Source: Cenococcum geophilum 1.58
Lineage: Eukaryota; Ascomycota; Dothideomycetes; Gloniales; Gloniaceae
DNA: 64,000 bases
NCBI GenBank assembly: GCA_001692895.1
Contig: KV748224.1
Span: 124,001-188,000, forward strand
Direction: 5' to 3'
The first letter of the stretch is position 1. The number at the start of each line of letters is the position of its first letter. The notes beneath the pieces were generated by a model that was not told the origin of the DNA, did no database searches, and worked only from the letters and a program-made list of their open reading frames with translations. Of the stretch, positions 33,551 through 45,845 are shown piece after piece. The translations under genes and the position numbers were made by a program.

Positions 33551-33624
33551 GGTTAAGTCAGGGTCTATAGAATGTTATACTCCCTTCTAAAAAAGTCTTA
33601 GTAAGAGAATCTAACTAATTAGAT

Positions 33625-33647
33625 AACTTTAACTGCCGGTTAAAGTT
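33625..33647. repeat. 23-bp palindrome in the 3' UTR of Copia F
   Basis: AACTTTAACTGCCGGTTAAAGTT, matching 4601-4623 and 58383-58405 together with flanking TCTAATTAG and GATGT. Confidence 0.8.
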
Positions 33648-33744
33648 CCTAGACATCTTAAGGCCTTACGTGACTAAGGAATTTCTAGGGATTCCCTTTT
33701 AACCTAACCTTTAACTTATATACGTAGAGTATTTATATTAACAA

Positions 33745-36700
33745 ACGTCTCTAGTACCTTATTTAGGTTCGCCTTTATTATCGCATCTACCAGATTATCT
33801 TAGCCATTAATCTATTAAATTTTAAAGAGTTTTTAACGCTTATAGGATTGCTAAAGTACTATAATATTAATTATAAGGCGCTTCTCCTTTATAGTACCGA
33901 GCTTAATTAAACACTTATAGAGGGAATATAAGTTGGTATATACGATTATAGAGATAACGGGAAGTTTAAGTTAATCTATAATTATCTTTAGGGTAGTTCT
34001 AATTACAATTGCTATATTAACTCCGCCAACTATTCCATATATCTTTAACGCTAAAACACTTTAGGTAATGCGCTTACTCTTAGTTAAGCTCTAATAGATA
34101 AGATTGCTATGGATTATAAAGTTATTCTCTCTAGTAAATTCGTTTATAATAATAATCTTATATCCTAACTAGGAACTAAAATCTTTATTATTTATAAATA
34201 ATCTATTAATAAATACAAAGAGCTTAGCGGTAGAAAGATTAATAGGTATATAGAGTAGTCCCTAATCGAGATAGTTTATTTACTAGGAAAGATATTTATT
34301 TAGGGTAAAAGCGTTATCCTTAGTTAGTTCTTAGTATTAGGTAGTAATAGAGAGATTAAATAAAGCCTTAGGTTAATAGATAAAAGTAACATAAGCTCTA
34401 TAAGCGCGTTGCTCTATATATTCTTACTTTAGGGAATTAATATTAATAACATCAATCTTCTTACCTTAACCCTTCTAGCGCAAAGTAATAGAATCCTTAT
34501 TTAGGGAGAGGATGCATTTATTAAAAAGTAATAGTGTTATTAAATTAAGCTTTTCCTTTAGCTTTACTATAAGATTTACCTTTACTAGCTTATCCTCTTT
34601 AAGAGCTAAGAATTGGTTATCTCCTAAGATAATTATATCGTTAGTTTATATACCAATAATTCTAAATAGAGTTCCTATAGTTATAATAAGGAAGCAGGGA
34701 TCAAATATAGATATAGTTATTAAAAGCTTCTCTTTATGGTGCTTACTATAGGTAGCCCACCAATAAGCTTCTACCTCTACAATTCCATATAATGGCTTAA
34801 GCACAACTATAATTATATCTTTAGGATATTAGTGGCGAATTTGCTCTAGAAGGTACGCTAATATTAAGCGCTAAAGATACATCTCTAATTAGGTGTAGGG
34901 CTAAGTAATATCTTATAAATAGACCGCTATTCTATTCTTTATTAAGAAGGGAGCTAGTATAATAATAACTTGTTAACTAGCTTATTAAATCATAGGGGAT
35001 TATATAAGAATTATCTCCTTACTATTATTATTGTAACCTTAGATAATAAGTCTTAATTTCTTAAATAGGGCGTCAGTAGCCTTACCCTTAATCTCATTAA
35101 CCATCCTTAACTTAAAGATGTAAACTTTATTAAACTTAGTAGGGTTATACTTCTTAAATTTAAAGACTCCTCTTATAATAAGACCGTCAATCTCCTACTT
35201 GTCGGATGCTTAGAAAGGAGCTCTTAGGGTTATAATATAACCTTCCTTTTAGAGCTATTTTACGAGCTTAAAGTTAGCCTTCTCTTTAGCTATTACAAAG
35301 GCTATTAATAACTCAACTCCATTCTTAATAGCGGCAATAAATTGTTCTTTAAAATTAATAAGATATTAGCAATTTCGTAATCCCTTTGGGCGACCTCTAC
35401 TACGTTATGGTTGTAGCGTATCTACTACAATTATTTTAGGATTGTAGTTGCCTTCTAGAGTATATTAATTATAGTTCTCCTCTAAGGTATCTTCTAGGGC
35501 ATCCTATAAAGGCTTAGATTTATTATCTTTATAGTAAGACTTAATAATATTTAAACGGAATTAAGTAGGTCCGTAAGGCATCTAAATAGTATAAGTTTAA
35601 CTATTANTTATAATAAGTTNNTNTNGGCCTAACTANCCTCCCTTTTTACGCTATANNNNTACCTTAGACTANAGTAGNAGATTAAGCGTAGTTAAGGTAT
35701 TTAGGCTATTTCTTATTCCTAGTATATTATTAACCTAGCGTATAGCGTAGAGACATCGTACCTCCTTTATTGCCTTATAAATAGCCTTGGCTTATTATAT
35801 AATAGAGGGAGATAATAGAGAATCGTTAGTTATTTAAGAGTAGGCGCTAAAGACTAGTAATGTAGGTACGAGTCTATCTAGGCCAGCGGAATTATTAATA
35901 GCTTTAACAGCCATTTATAAGGTAAGTTCTTCGCTAGCGTTCTTTAGTTTTAAAGAGATAATCTTATAACGTAATCTACAAGCAAGTGGCCAGGACAAGC
36001 ATGTGGCCACCCCACCAAAAAACCAAAAAATCATTCTTTAATATTTCAACAACGGCTTAATAATAAATTATAAAATTTTATAATTAGACTCTTATACTTA
36101 CTTTAAGGCCTCTATTAAAGTTTTAAAGTAATTTAATAAGTAGTTCTTAAGATATAATAATTAGGCTTAAATTTAAAAGCTAAGTCGTAATATATTAATA
36201 ACAGCTAAACTAATTACTCTAAAACTTTAATAGAGGTCTTAAAGTAAGTATAAGAGTCCAATTATAAATTTTTATAATTTATTATTAAGCTATTGTTGAA
36301 ATATTAAAGAACGATTTTTTGGTTTTTTGGTGATTTTCGTAGGGTGGCCACATGCTTGTCCTAGCCACTTGCTTGTAGATTACGTTATACGCGGCGTAAT
36401 GGCGTATAATATTGTTCCACTTTTTTAATACTATTATATACCTTAACGGGGACTTCCTTAACCTTAATTGCTATTACCTTTATCTATTATTGGAACTCTA
36501 TAGATAAGAAGTTCTTTCTTACATTATAGACGATTTAATTAAGAGGTCCTAAATAGATATTAATTTAGTATAACTAAAGGGTATCCTATATATTTCTAGC
36601 TAATATATCTTTTAAGAAACGCGCGGCTTAAAAGGAGGTTAAGAAGTTAATAACTTAGAGTACTGGCTTACCGCTAAGATATATAACGTTAATAATAATA

Positions 36701-39016
36701 CAGAAGTTAAAGTTATAGTTATTCTTAAGGGTAAACTTAAATCGGCTAGGGGACTTCTAGTTTATTTAGTAGTAATAGCAGTACTTTATAAGATACTTAA
36801 TTGCCTTAACCTTAACTTTATAGCCTACTCGCTAAAGAACCCTAAGTAATTAATAAATAGATAGGTGGCTAAAACGACGGTGTAGTTAATATAACTCTAA
36901 TTTAGTTAGGTAGCTTTAAGTAATACTCTTTTCTAGTTAATAAAGGAGCAACTAGGGGTAACCCTACTTACGTATAACAGGCACCTAATTATCTCCTTAG
37001 ATAAGTATATTCTTAAAGTTATTAAGCTTAACGCCTAATTTGTCTATATCTTTAATATAAAATAGAAATAGGGTGTTTGTAGGAATAACGTGAAAAGTAA
37101 TATACCCTAAGGGGGTTTAAACCCTAATTATACTAAAAGAGATTATAGTATCTTTACTAAAACAAATTGTATATTGGCCTACTATTAATTAGTTAATCTA
37201 AATAGAGCTTAAACTTAAGGTTCTCCTACTATAAATACTCCTGCGGCTCTAGTATTTGGTATAATACTATAGAAGATATTTACTAAGTACCTATTATTGA
37301 AGGAGAATACGGAGCTCTCCTTTAGCTTATTAAAGATATCTAACTTCGTAATAGAATGGAGCGTAGATTAGTTATTAAGAATAGCAACGGTTTATATACC
37401 ATCTACCTTACTATACTTAGTAAAGTATTGGTCGGGTAAGTAGTCCTTAATTTCTATATCTATAAGGAGCTGTTTGGTCTTATTAACCTTACCCTTAAGA
37501 TCTTCTACGCCTTTATATTAAACCAAGAAGCTTTAAAAGTAGGTTATAGTAACCTTATAATTTCTAACATTTTTTATACTCTGACGGAACTTATTATATA
37601 CCTCTTTTTGCTTATTAAGGGAGTGTCTAGTTAACTAGTAATTTGGCTTCCTATAAACGTAGCACTTTTTCTAGTAATTACTTTAAAATAAACCTCTATA
37701 AGGGCCTCCATAATTACCTTATAGTTAACGTTAATTATACCCTCTTTTATATTCCCTACTACGGCCACTATATATTTAATTAGTTTAGTTATAATCGTGT
37801 TAGTTAGGAATACTTAGTTAGGTAGGGTTTTTAGTATAAAACTGTTAAGATTCTTATATTTGTATCGCAGTACCTATAGCGGAGCGTAGCTTAGTATATA
37901 CTCCTTTAAATGTGTCCGTAGGTTTATATAGCGCTAAGTTATACTTAGGGACACTATAGCATGCTAAGATAACCTGGTCCCTTAGGCTGTTCTTATTTTA
38001 GTAAGTTTTAGTAAGTCCGCGTTAAATTTTCTAGAGTTTATTAAAGAGTAGTTAAAGGCACTCTAAATAAGTCTTTATTGGGTTAAAAGCAATAACTCTT
38101 TAGAATATAGTCTCTCGCCATTTAGATATATAAAGTTAACGATTCTTATTAATCTTAAAGTGGGCTCTAGTAAGCTAAAGCATTATATTAAAGCTATAGT
38201 TTTTACCCGTAATATAGTCGTAATAAAATATTACTACCCGTCCTTTTAATATAATGGAGAAAGCGTAGTAGTACTGGTAGTATTAAATTCTAACTTTATT
38301 ACAACAGTTATAGAAAACCTATAGTTTTGCTCTAAGTATATTGTATAATTCTTCTCTAAACTTCTTCTCTTCGTCTAAATATACCTTTATTAGATTTATA
38401 ACTCCTTATAATAGAGGGTTACTAGTTAGCTAAAGTAGAGGAGCTAAAGGCGGCGGAGGTAGAGGAGGAGTACCTCTAGGTAGGAGAGTACCTCTAGGTA
38501 GGAGAGCACCTCTAGGTAGGAGAGCACCTTTAGGTAAGAGAGTAGCGTTCTAGGGGTTTTGTTCCGAATTAAAGTTGCCTTTTAAAGAATATAGGTTGGT
38601 TTTAGGTTTTTATAGTTAATATATAATCTTAGCTTCCGTCTATACTAGTTCTTCTATACTAGTAATAACGGCCTAAATATTACTAGCAATTAGGTTACCG
38701 TTTTTAGTAATATATACCCCGTTTCTACGGAGGAAGTCTTAAAAATCCTAAATAATATTAACATTGCTAAGTGCCTAGGTGTTAGCGGTCCATTTTACGA
38801 AATCCTCCCTAAAATATTCTTATAGCTGTAAATCGGCGTAGTATCTACTTTAGTAGAATATAATACGGTGTGGGAGAAAGCCGTTAACTTATTTTGCGGT
38901 ATAAGTTATTATATTAAAGGTAAATTCGTCCTAATTTTTATTAATAAGTTTTGCGTATAAAGCTACCCCTAGTGGTAAAGAGTCTTCCTAGTCGTTTAAA
39001 GTAGGCGTAGCCATAT
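33745..39016 (-). pseudogene. Copia F gag-pol polyprotein (split by a MITE)
   Basis: On the minus strand an ATG near 39016 begins MATPTLND. Gag carries a 21-bp tandem repeat (38466-38545, four units) coding a Pro/Leu/Arg-Gly repeat such as LLPRGAL. Integrase, RT and RNase H follow as in Copia E1, to which it is co-linear. RNase H is at about 33750-34250 and RT at about 34450-35250. The RT catalytic region overlaps 34600-34680. The integrase C-terminus is interrupted by a 417-bp MITE at 35969-36385. Scattered N bases occur at 35607-35678. RIP-type stops are dense. A plus-strand open frame at 34512-34751 is only the antisense of the RT active-site region. Confidence 0.82.
35969..36385. mobile_element. 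417-bp pogo/Tc1-type MITE, TSD TA
   Basis: Terminal inverted repeats of about 160 bp start ACGTAATCTACAAGCAAGTG and end with the inverted complement. TA duplications lie at 35967-35968 and 36386-36387. The empty site is visible in Copia E1 near 28577 (CGCGTATATAAGATT), so the borders are exact. No ORF. A near-identical subterminal GTGGCCA pair sits in each end. TA target and ends fit Tc1/mariner (pogo-like) non-autonomous elements. Confidence 0.9.
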
Positions 39017-39369
39017 TTTTAAAGGGAGGGAAGTGTTATTAGTATAGGGATTGTCGTTTAGTACGCGTTTGGACGTGTATTTGCGATTATAGGGCTTAGG
39101 ACTAGTTCTAGCCTTAAATTATAAAGACTTATAAAGCGTGTTATTCTGCATAATAGACGCAAGAATCCGTAATCTTAGAAAGGCTTAGAACTAGTTCTGG
39201 CCTTTAGATTCTTAGATTTATAAAAGAGTTTTATTTAAGGGTTAGGACTAGTTCTGACCTTAAAAGACAGCTTCCTTTAGCATAAGTAGCACTGGTACAG
39301 TAGCTCGTCTCTTCTTAGTAGAATACCTAGCTGCTCTATAGTATAACAGTAAAGTTAACTACTAATTAG
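38998..39369 (-). other. 5' leader of Copia F with three palindromic repeats
   Basis: Between gag ATG and LTR, GGACTAGTTCTAGCC-type imperfect palindromes occur near 39098, 39187 and 39245. The same three are kept in Copia G (near 47750, 52308, 52370). Could be a packaging or regulatory structure of the leader RNA. Confidence 0.6.
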
Positions 39370-39379
39370 TATTAGTTAC
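39370..39379 (-). repeat. 5' LTR of Copia F (first 10 bp, then interrupted by Copia K)
   Basis: TATTAGTTAC matches the LTR end TGTTGGTTAC. GTTAC (39375-39379) is the duplication made by Copia K. The LTR resumes at 45303. Confidence 0.85.
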
Positions 39380-39552
39380 TGTCTGAACGAGGTTGTCTGT
39401 AACTAATTGGGTTAGTTACATAAGCTAAGTAAGCTTATAAAATCCACTAAATTCTACCTGTAGAATAGGGGAATCAATAAGCATTAATCAAAATTAGTTA
39501 CTACCTAAAACTATTATAATAGCAATACGTATTACCGGAAGTGATACGGACA
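39380..39552 (+). repeat. 5' LTR of Copia K
   Basis: 173 bp; followed by CTAATTAGTAATTATAGATT, the likely primer-binding region. Confidence 0.93.
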
Positions 39553-39649
39553 CTAATTAGTAATTATAGATTAGGAGACGTACCACCTATAAAGAGAAAC
39601 GAGCTCAATCAGTCCCTGCTAAAGGCCTCTACCAATCTCGTTTGCTAAG

Positions 39650-39905
39650 GAGCATTAGTTAACGTATATTCAAAAAGTCAACCCCTATCTAATAGGCCCT
39701 TGATTTTTTATATACGGCCCTTAGGTATTCAAGAAACCGACCCCTTTTAATAGGCCCTCAGTTCGCGTCCATTACGCATTTTATACTACCCAGATCACGT
39801 TAAGGAGTATCAGTCGACGTGTACTTAAAAAGTTAACCCCTATCTAATAGGCCCTTAGTTCGCGTCCATCACGCATTTTAATTAGCTCGCGTCTATTACG
39901 CGTTC
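39650..39905 (+). repeat. Leader repeats of Copia K
   Basis: Three diverged copies of AAAAAGTCAACCCCTATCTA followed by ATAGGCCCT (39670, 39730, 39825), two with GTTCGCGTCCATTACGCATT behind them. They lie in the untranslated leader upstream of gag. Confidence 0.65.
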
Positions 39906-40009
39906 AAAACCCAAAATTAAACTTAACAAGAATTACGAGACAAGAATCGACATATTAGACATTAGGGCATAAGTCGACGTAGGATAGGAGAAATAGCCTA
40001 AAGGTATTA

Positions 40010-43000
40010 ACTTATAGTCCGATAAAACCACTATAAAGGATATTAATAAATTTGTGAAGTTTAAGATCCTAAAATATAAAGTGTATAACTTTAAGGACGA
40101 TGAACTATAGGAGGTCTATAAGGAAGATTTCTAAAACTTTATAATATAAATCTTTAAGGATTGCAACTAAATTGGTATCTAAAAGCTTCGAACGTTCCTA
40201 CGGACTAATAGCGTATAGATAAGGAAGTATAGGAATGCTACAGTCCCCAAATCGCTATTTAACACCTTATAAGAAGAAGACCCTATAGAATGGACTAAGC
40301 CTAAGATTAAGGAGCACATAGCAACTAGAGGAAAGTTTACCTTAGGACAAATTAACTACCTCCTTAAGAATAACTTCGCCAGCACCAGTACCATCAAAAC
40401 CCCAATCTCAATCTCACCAGCCACAAACCCTACCCTACTCACAATACTACCCACTACACCCCAACCTACCTCTATACCACCCCTACAACAGGAACCTAAT
40501 TATATTAACTTAACCCTATAACTAGAACTACCTAGGGGACAGAGTTAAAACCAGGGTTTTAGCAAGGAGTTAATAAACCTCGTAAAGATATATATGGAAG
40601 ACAACAAGTATAGCAGAGAAGATAACAACTTTAACTTTAAACTTACTATCTTCTATAACCTCTATAGCAGAGCTAACGTACCCTAAGAAGCTAAGGTTAA
40701 AGCCTACCCTATAATGCTACGCGGTCTAGTACTTAACCACTACTATACTAACCTTAAAAACGTCACCCTAACCCTTTTATTTAACCAAATCTATGATGCT
40801 ACACGTAATTACTTTAAGGGACCTAAATATAGATATGGTATATTAGGACGATAGAATTTAATAACTCTAAAGTCTATAATAGGTAAGAGCGAGAATGCTA
40901 GAAAATCAACCTTAGACTGCCTATAGCTACTTATTAAAGAACTAAGACACCTCTAGTATGGTCTTAACCCAGATTTACATATAGATAAGTTCCTCCATAA
41001 TAAGCTTATTAACGCCTGCTAGGAGTTACTAGTATGTTAATATGCCTACTTCAAACCTTCTAATAGCTTAACTGGCCTAATTAATGACTTATAATCCTCT
41101 ATCACAACATTCAAAAAGTTAAACAGTAAGAACCCCTAAGCCTTCTTTACTAACCGCCGCTACTATAGACAATACCCTTAATCACCTTATAGAACACAAT
41201 CATCCTTATCCGGCTAATATGCATTACTAAAGAAGCGCTGCTTTATCTATAATAAAGAAGGCTATTAGTTATCTAAATACTCTAGAAAAGAATGTAATAA
41301 ATTAAAGAAGAAGTTTAAGGACAGATTTAACCGCCGCTTTAATAGATATGCCTAATAGTACATTGCCGAGTATAAGGGAACAGATAATAATAGTAATGAA
41401 CTTAACTTAGAATCTATTGACGAGGTAATAGAAGCTCTTATAATTAATATCGAGTTACTAATAGCATCTCTAACCTAAGAATAGACTGAACTGTTCCTTA
41501 CCTCTTTCGGAACGATATAGCACAAAGGAGCCATTAATACTGTAACTAACTTAGCAGATTAATCCTTTACCTATGCGATTACCGGCACTAATTTAATTGC
41601 TTACTATAATGACCCAGACCTATTTGCCTATGTTGCTACCAGCCGGTATACATCTGATAAGTTCTATAGAGTAATAATTAACACCAGAGCTTTAAAGAGA
41701 TTAACAGCAGGTTATGGACAATACCTTGTATATAGAAAGACCTATAATACTATTATTGATACCTTAAAGGCTGGCGCTATTAACGTCTAGTTTGGCATCA
41801 GTTCTACCTCTTTTATTAGCTTCGTTACAGTTAATACACCAGTTAGCAACGTTAAGTTTCACATTATAAAGGCCGACATACCCTTCCTACTATGCTATAT
41901 GGATATACTAAAGGTCTATTACAATAACCTCAAGAACGTCCTAGTCACCCCAACAAAATCAGTGCTAGTAGTTCGCCGATTCGGTCACCCCTTCCTATTA
42001 TAGGAAGAGTTACTGCAGTCATTTATAACCTACTCGTTTAATTAAAACCCTTGCTACCTAACCACCGCTAAACTTCGCCAACTCCACCGTCGCTTTAGAT
42101 ACCTATTGGCAGATAAGCTATATAAGGTACTAGAACGCTCTGGCCACGATAATATCAATAAGCAGGCCATTGACTACCTTACTAAGTACTGTTCCTACTG
42201 CCAGAAATACAGCAAGTCTTCTGAATGGTTTAAATTCACACTATAAGAAGACTAAGATTCCGATTTTAACTATTCCATTTTTGTTGACATTATATATATT
42301 AACGGGAGTCCTATTCTCCACGTAATTGATAAAGCTACTAGATTTTAAGCTGCGAGATAGCTATGTAATATCTCCGCAAAACATACCTGGGACATCCTAC
42401 GACTATATTGGATTGACACCTACATCGGACCACCTAACTATATTACCTATAATACTGGGAAGAACTTCGCAAGCAAGGAATTTTAATAGCACGCTATGGT
42501 AATGGCTATATTAATTAAGAGCATCCTAGTGGAAGCTTACTGGTCCATTGGAATGGTAAAAAGAGCTTATCTAATACTACGCCGAGTATACTAGATAATT
42601 ACGGAGGAGCTATAGGACTTAGGAATAACTAAAGAACTGGCCTTATAAATGGCGGTAAAGGCCGCTAATAACATAGCTGGCCTAGATGGCTTAGTCCCAA
42701 CACTTCTTGTCTTTGGTGCCTACCCTTAAATAAGCAAACTCAACCCACTAGCACCCTCTATTATATAGCGAGCGGCAGCTATAAAGAAGGCAATAGAGGA
42801 GATTGTAAGGATTAGGGCAAAGAAGTAAGTTAATAATGTACTAAACCAACAAAATGGTCCATCCGTCACTATAATCCACAACCTTCCCCTTAACTTAGAC
42901 GTGCTCGTATAGCGTAAAGGCAATACTGGATAAAGCGGCAGATAGACTAGCCTATTTAAGTTACTTGGAATTAACGGAGAAATATATAAGGTATAACTCC

Positions 43001-44870
43001 CTAGTAGACCTACTAACTTTAGGACTATAATAGTAAAGCCGTACCTATAACCCGAACTAGAAGAACCCAATAAGGAACTAGAGGAGGAGCCGTCTAAAGA
43101 ACTAACTGAGGAACCGACTGAGGAACTAACTAAGAAATTAACTAAGGAACCGATAACTACTATACCCCTCCAAAGATTAAAACGGATACGACGATTGCTA
43201 ATAAAGTCCTAGCAAAACATCGTGGACGTATTAATATTTATTAACAACAGCCCGATAAAACCTAATATTATAACCCTTGAGTGTACCTTACCGTCATTCA
43301 CAGAGTCTTAACGTAAGGAGATAAACGGTTTACTTGAGAAAGGCGTCTTTAAGTTTATTAATACAGCAGACGTCCTAAAAGGAGTTAGAATCTTTAACTC
43401 CCGGTTTGTTAATAAGATTAAGAACGCTAGAATAGATAAGGCCTTTAAGAAGTCTAGACTAGTTGTATAAGCCTATAACAACTATAGTAAAGATCTGGTC
43501 TTAATATAATTACTAACTATTTAACGTGTTAGCTAGAGAATTATCCTAGCACTTACGGCAACCCTATAAGGAAATAAAAGAAGACCAGCCTCTTTATACC
43601 TGCGCGACATCTTATAAGCTTATGTATAGTTTAGTACCTACCTAAATAGAGACTTCTTTGTACGCCTACTACTAGAACTTAAACTAAAGAATGAATCAAT
43701 TCTGAGAGTTATTAAACCACTCTATGGTGTCCTAGAAGCCGGCAACTATTAGTTTAATATATACTACCACTACTACCTTAATAAGCTATGGATGAACTAG
43801 TTAATATATAACCCCTACTTATTATATATAAATAGCAACGGCTTTAGAATTATAGGACTGTAGACTAATAATATACTATTTCTTGCTAATAAAACCTTCG
43901 CGGAGGCTAAAGAAGCTAAGCTTTAGAAAGTAAAGTTTCTAGTAAAGGAGAGAGAGAAGCTTACGCCAAATACCCTAATTAAGTTTAACGGAGGCTGTAT
44001 TAGGCAAGAAAAGGACTTAATAGCCCTTACCCAGGAACGTTAATGCTAGAACCTAAAGTTAGTCACTATAAAGGCTACAGACCTAACTAGCTCCAGAGGG
44101 GAAGTCCGTAAGGCAGTTACACTAAAGGACTAGTATATTGCCTAGAGAGTAAGAGGAGCCTATATTGCCATAGTCTATTAACTAGAAGCTGCCTTTAACC
44201 TCTCCTTTATAGTATAAGTCGTTAACCTAAAGGAAGAATATGCGAAGCAGCTTAATAAGCGGCTGTAATAGTAAATTAATAATCCCTTTTAAGGACTTCG
44301 CTTCGTACAACTTAATATAAGTACTCTTAAACTAATAATATTTACGGACTCGTCCTTTGCTAATAACTATAACCTCTCTTCTTAGATCGGCTTTATTATT
44401 ATACTCGCGGATAAGGATAATAGGGCTAATATTCTCTATTGGTTATCTATTAAATGCAAGCGAGTTATATAAAGTATCTTGGCATCTAAACTATATAGAA
44501 TAGCCCATGGATTTAATACCGGATCTGTGATTAAAGCAACTATTAAGAAGATCCTATAACTCAAACAACTGCCGCTTATCCTCTATACCGACTTAAAATC
44601 TCTATATAACTGCCTAGTTAAACTCGGGACAATATAAGAGAAACGACTTATGGTTGACCTAATATGTTTATAATAATTATATAAGAGAAGAGAAATAGTA
44701 GAGATTAAATGGATTGATGGAGGCAGTAACCCTATAGACGCTATAATAAAATTAAAGCCTTGCTAGGCGTTAAAGGACCTAATTAATACGAATATAATTA
44801 AGCTATAGGTTACTAAGTGGGTAGAGAGAGAAGACGTTAAAGTAGGAATAGAGAATATAAAGATGTCGAG
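40010..44870 (+). pseudogene. Copia K gag-pol polyprotein
   Basis: About 1620 codons, one main frame, modest number of stops. Gag: about 40020-41400, with a Pro/Thr-rich spacer (ISPATNPTLLTI, 40410) and a zinc-knuckle region at 41230-41290 reading RCFIYNKEGYQLSKY (Cys/His now Tyr). Protease near 41655-41760: IINTRALKRLTAGYGQY, where the usual DTGA is NTRA, so the catalytic Asp is lost. Integrase: zinc-binding KLRQLHRRFRYL ... KYCSYCQKY (42075-42220), core SIFVDIIYINGSP (42270-42310) and GKNFASKEFQQHA (42460-42495). A Glu/Pro-rich linker EEPTEEL follows (43080-43150). Reverse transcriptase runs about 43260-44250; its active site is TNN at 43864-43872 (normally TDD). RNase H: LILYTDLKSLYNCLVKLG near 44580-44630. 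Inactive by RIP. Confidence 0.9.
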
Positions 44871-44876
44871 CTAGTA

Positions 44877-44947
44877 GCTAAGGCGCTAGTGGTAAGCGAG
44901 CTAATGGCGATTTTCCATGCCGGGTATAGAAAATCGTGATTGGTCAC
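44877..44947 (+). repeat. Palindromic module copy 3 (3' UTR of Copia K)
   Basis: GCTAAGGCGCTAGTGGTAAG then core GATTTTCCATGCCGGGTATA + GAAAATC (44909-44935), ending ATTGGTCAC. Same orientation and same position relative to the RNase H end as in Copia E1, although the two LTR families differ. Confidence 0.85.
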
Positions 44948-44954
44948 TTTAACT

Positions 44955-45095
44955 ACACGGTAGAATTTGGCAGAATCTAAGTGGAATATAGCAGAATTTG
45001 GTAGAACTTAATAGAATTTGGTGGAATATAGTAGAATTCGGCAGAACTTAATAGGACCTGGCAGAACTTAGCAGAATTTGGCAAGAGGCGTTCTT
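44955..45095 (+). repeat. AGAATTTGGC minisatellite before the 3' LTR of Copia K
   Basis: Eight or so units like GTAGAATTTGGCAGAAT. The same core is repeated in the LINE tail (1231-1580) and, reversed (TTCTGCTAAATTCT), in the LTRs of Gypsy A, B and C. Confidence 0.7.
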
Positions 45096-45124
45096 AAGCA
45101 CTATTAAAAACTAAATACTCCCAG

Positions 45125-45297
45125 TGTTTAAACGAGGTTATCTGTAACTAATTGGGTTAGTTATATAAGCTAAGCAAGCTTATAAAATCCACTAAATTCC
45201 ACCTGTAGAATAGGGGAATTAATAAGTATTAATTAAAATTAGTTACTACCCAAAACTATTATAAGAGCAATACGTATTACTGGAAGTGATACGGACA
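45125..45297 (+). repeat. 3' LTR of Copia K
   Basis: 173 bp, identical in length to the 5' LTR. Confidence 0.93.
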
Positions 45298-45302
45298 GTT
45301 AC

Positions 45303-45489
45303 ATAAGGGGATATTACGTAGCTATGGTTTGTAGATAGTATAATGATTATTATTCTTATCCCTTAATGAGGGAGGGCGAGGAGCTTAAGGCTCCTCGCTA
45401 CGCTAGTGCCGCGGCGATACGTAACGATAACTTGCCACACGTGACGGCAATATGCCTTATATGGTGACCACTTACCTTTATTCCCAACA
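45303..45489 (-). repeat. 5' LTR of Copia F (remaining 187 bp)
   Basis: Continues from 39379 after Copia K; ends TTCCCAACA, then the GTATA duplication. Confidence 0.88.
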
Positions 45490-45494
45490 GTATA

Positions 45495-45845
45495 GAAGGC
45501 ATTAAAACTAGTTAAGCTATAAAATAAGGGGTAACTAAGCTATATAGCTAGTTATATTATAAGTTTAGAATATAAGATCTATAAAATCTACTAGAACGTT
45601 ATATACTTAGATAGTTTAATATACTAATATACTTAGTATTTCTTAGGCGCAGTATTATATATTTAAAGGACTACAATTCCTACCTAGATAGTTCTTTTCT
45701 TTATAGTAAATCTTAGAATATAATTAAAGTTAATCTATTAGGCAACTACTCTACTAATTATTATTATATTATTAACTTATTATTTACCTATATACCTAGC
45801 CTATTAATAAATCTACTATAGTATTTCCTATAAGGCTTTATTATA
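45495..45845 (+). repeat. 3' LTR of Gypsy D2 (right part)
   Basis: Resumes the LTR interrupted at 33099 and ends GGCTTTATTATA, as in the Gypsy D LTR (GGTTCCGTTATA). TCCCA (45846-45850) is the candidate duplication in Gypsy D4. Confidence 0.85.

Larger units (their letters stand above)
39380..45297 (+). mobile_element. Complete Copia K, 5918 bp, TSD GTTAC
   Basis: LTRs of exactly 173 bp at 39380-39552 and 45125-45297, starting TGTCTGAACGAGG / TGTTTAAACGAGG and ending GATACGGACA. GTTAC lies at 39375-39379 and 45298-45302 inside the LTR of Copia F. It is the innermost insertion in this nest and has the fewest RIP changes of the Copia copies. Confidence 0.95.
33100..45489 (-). mobile_element. 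Copia F, TSD GTATA, containing a MITE and Copia K
   Basis: Minus-strand Copia. Its left-hand LTR is 33100-33296 (197 bp). Its right-hand LTR is 39370-39379 plus 45303-45489 (10 + 187 = 197 bp), split by Copia K. GTATA occurs at 33095-33099 and 45490-45494 inside the D2 LTR. The polyprotein runs from an ATG near 39015 down to about 33745. Remove K and F is about 6.5 kb including a 417-bp MITE. Confidence 0.9.

Noticed and set aside
42726-43070. Minus-strand 114-codon open frame
   Set aside because: Antisense to the Copia K integrase C-terminus, which is clearly coding on the plus strand.
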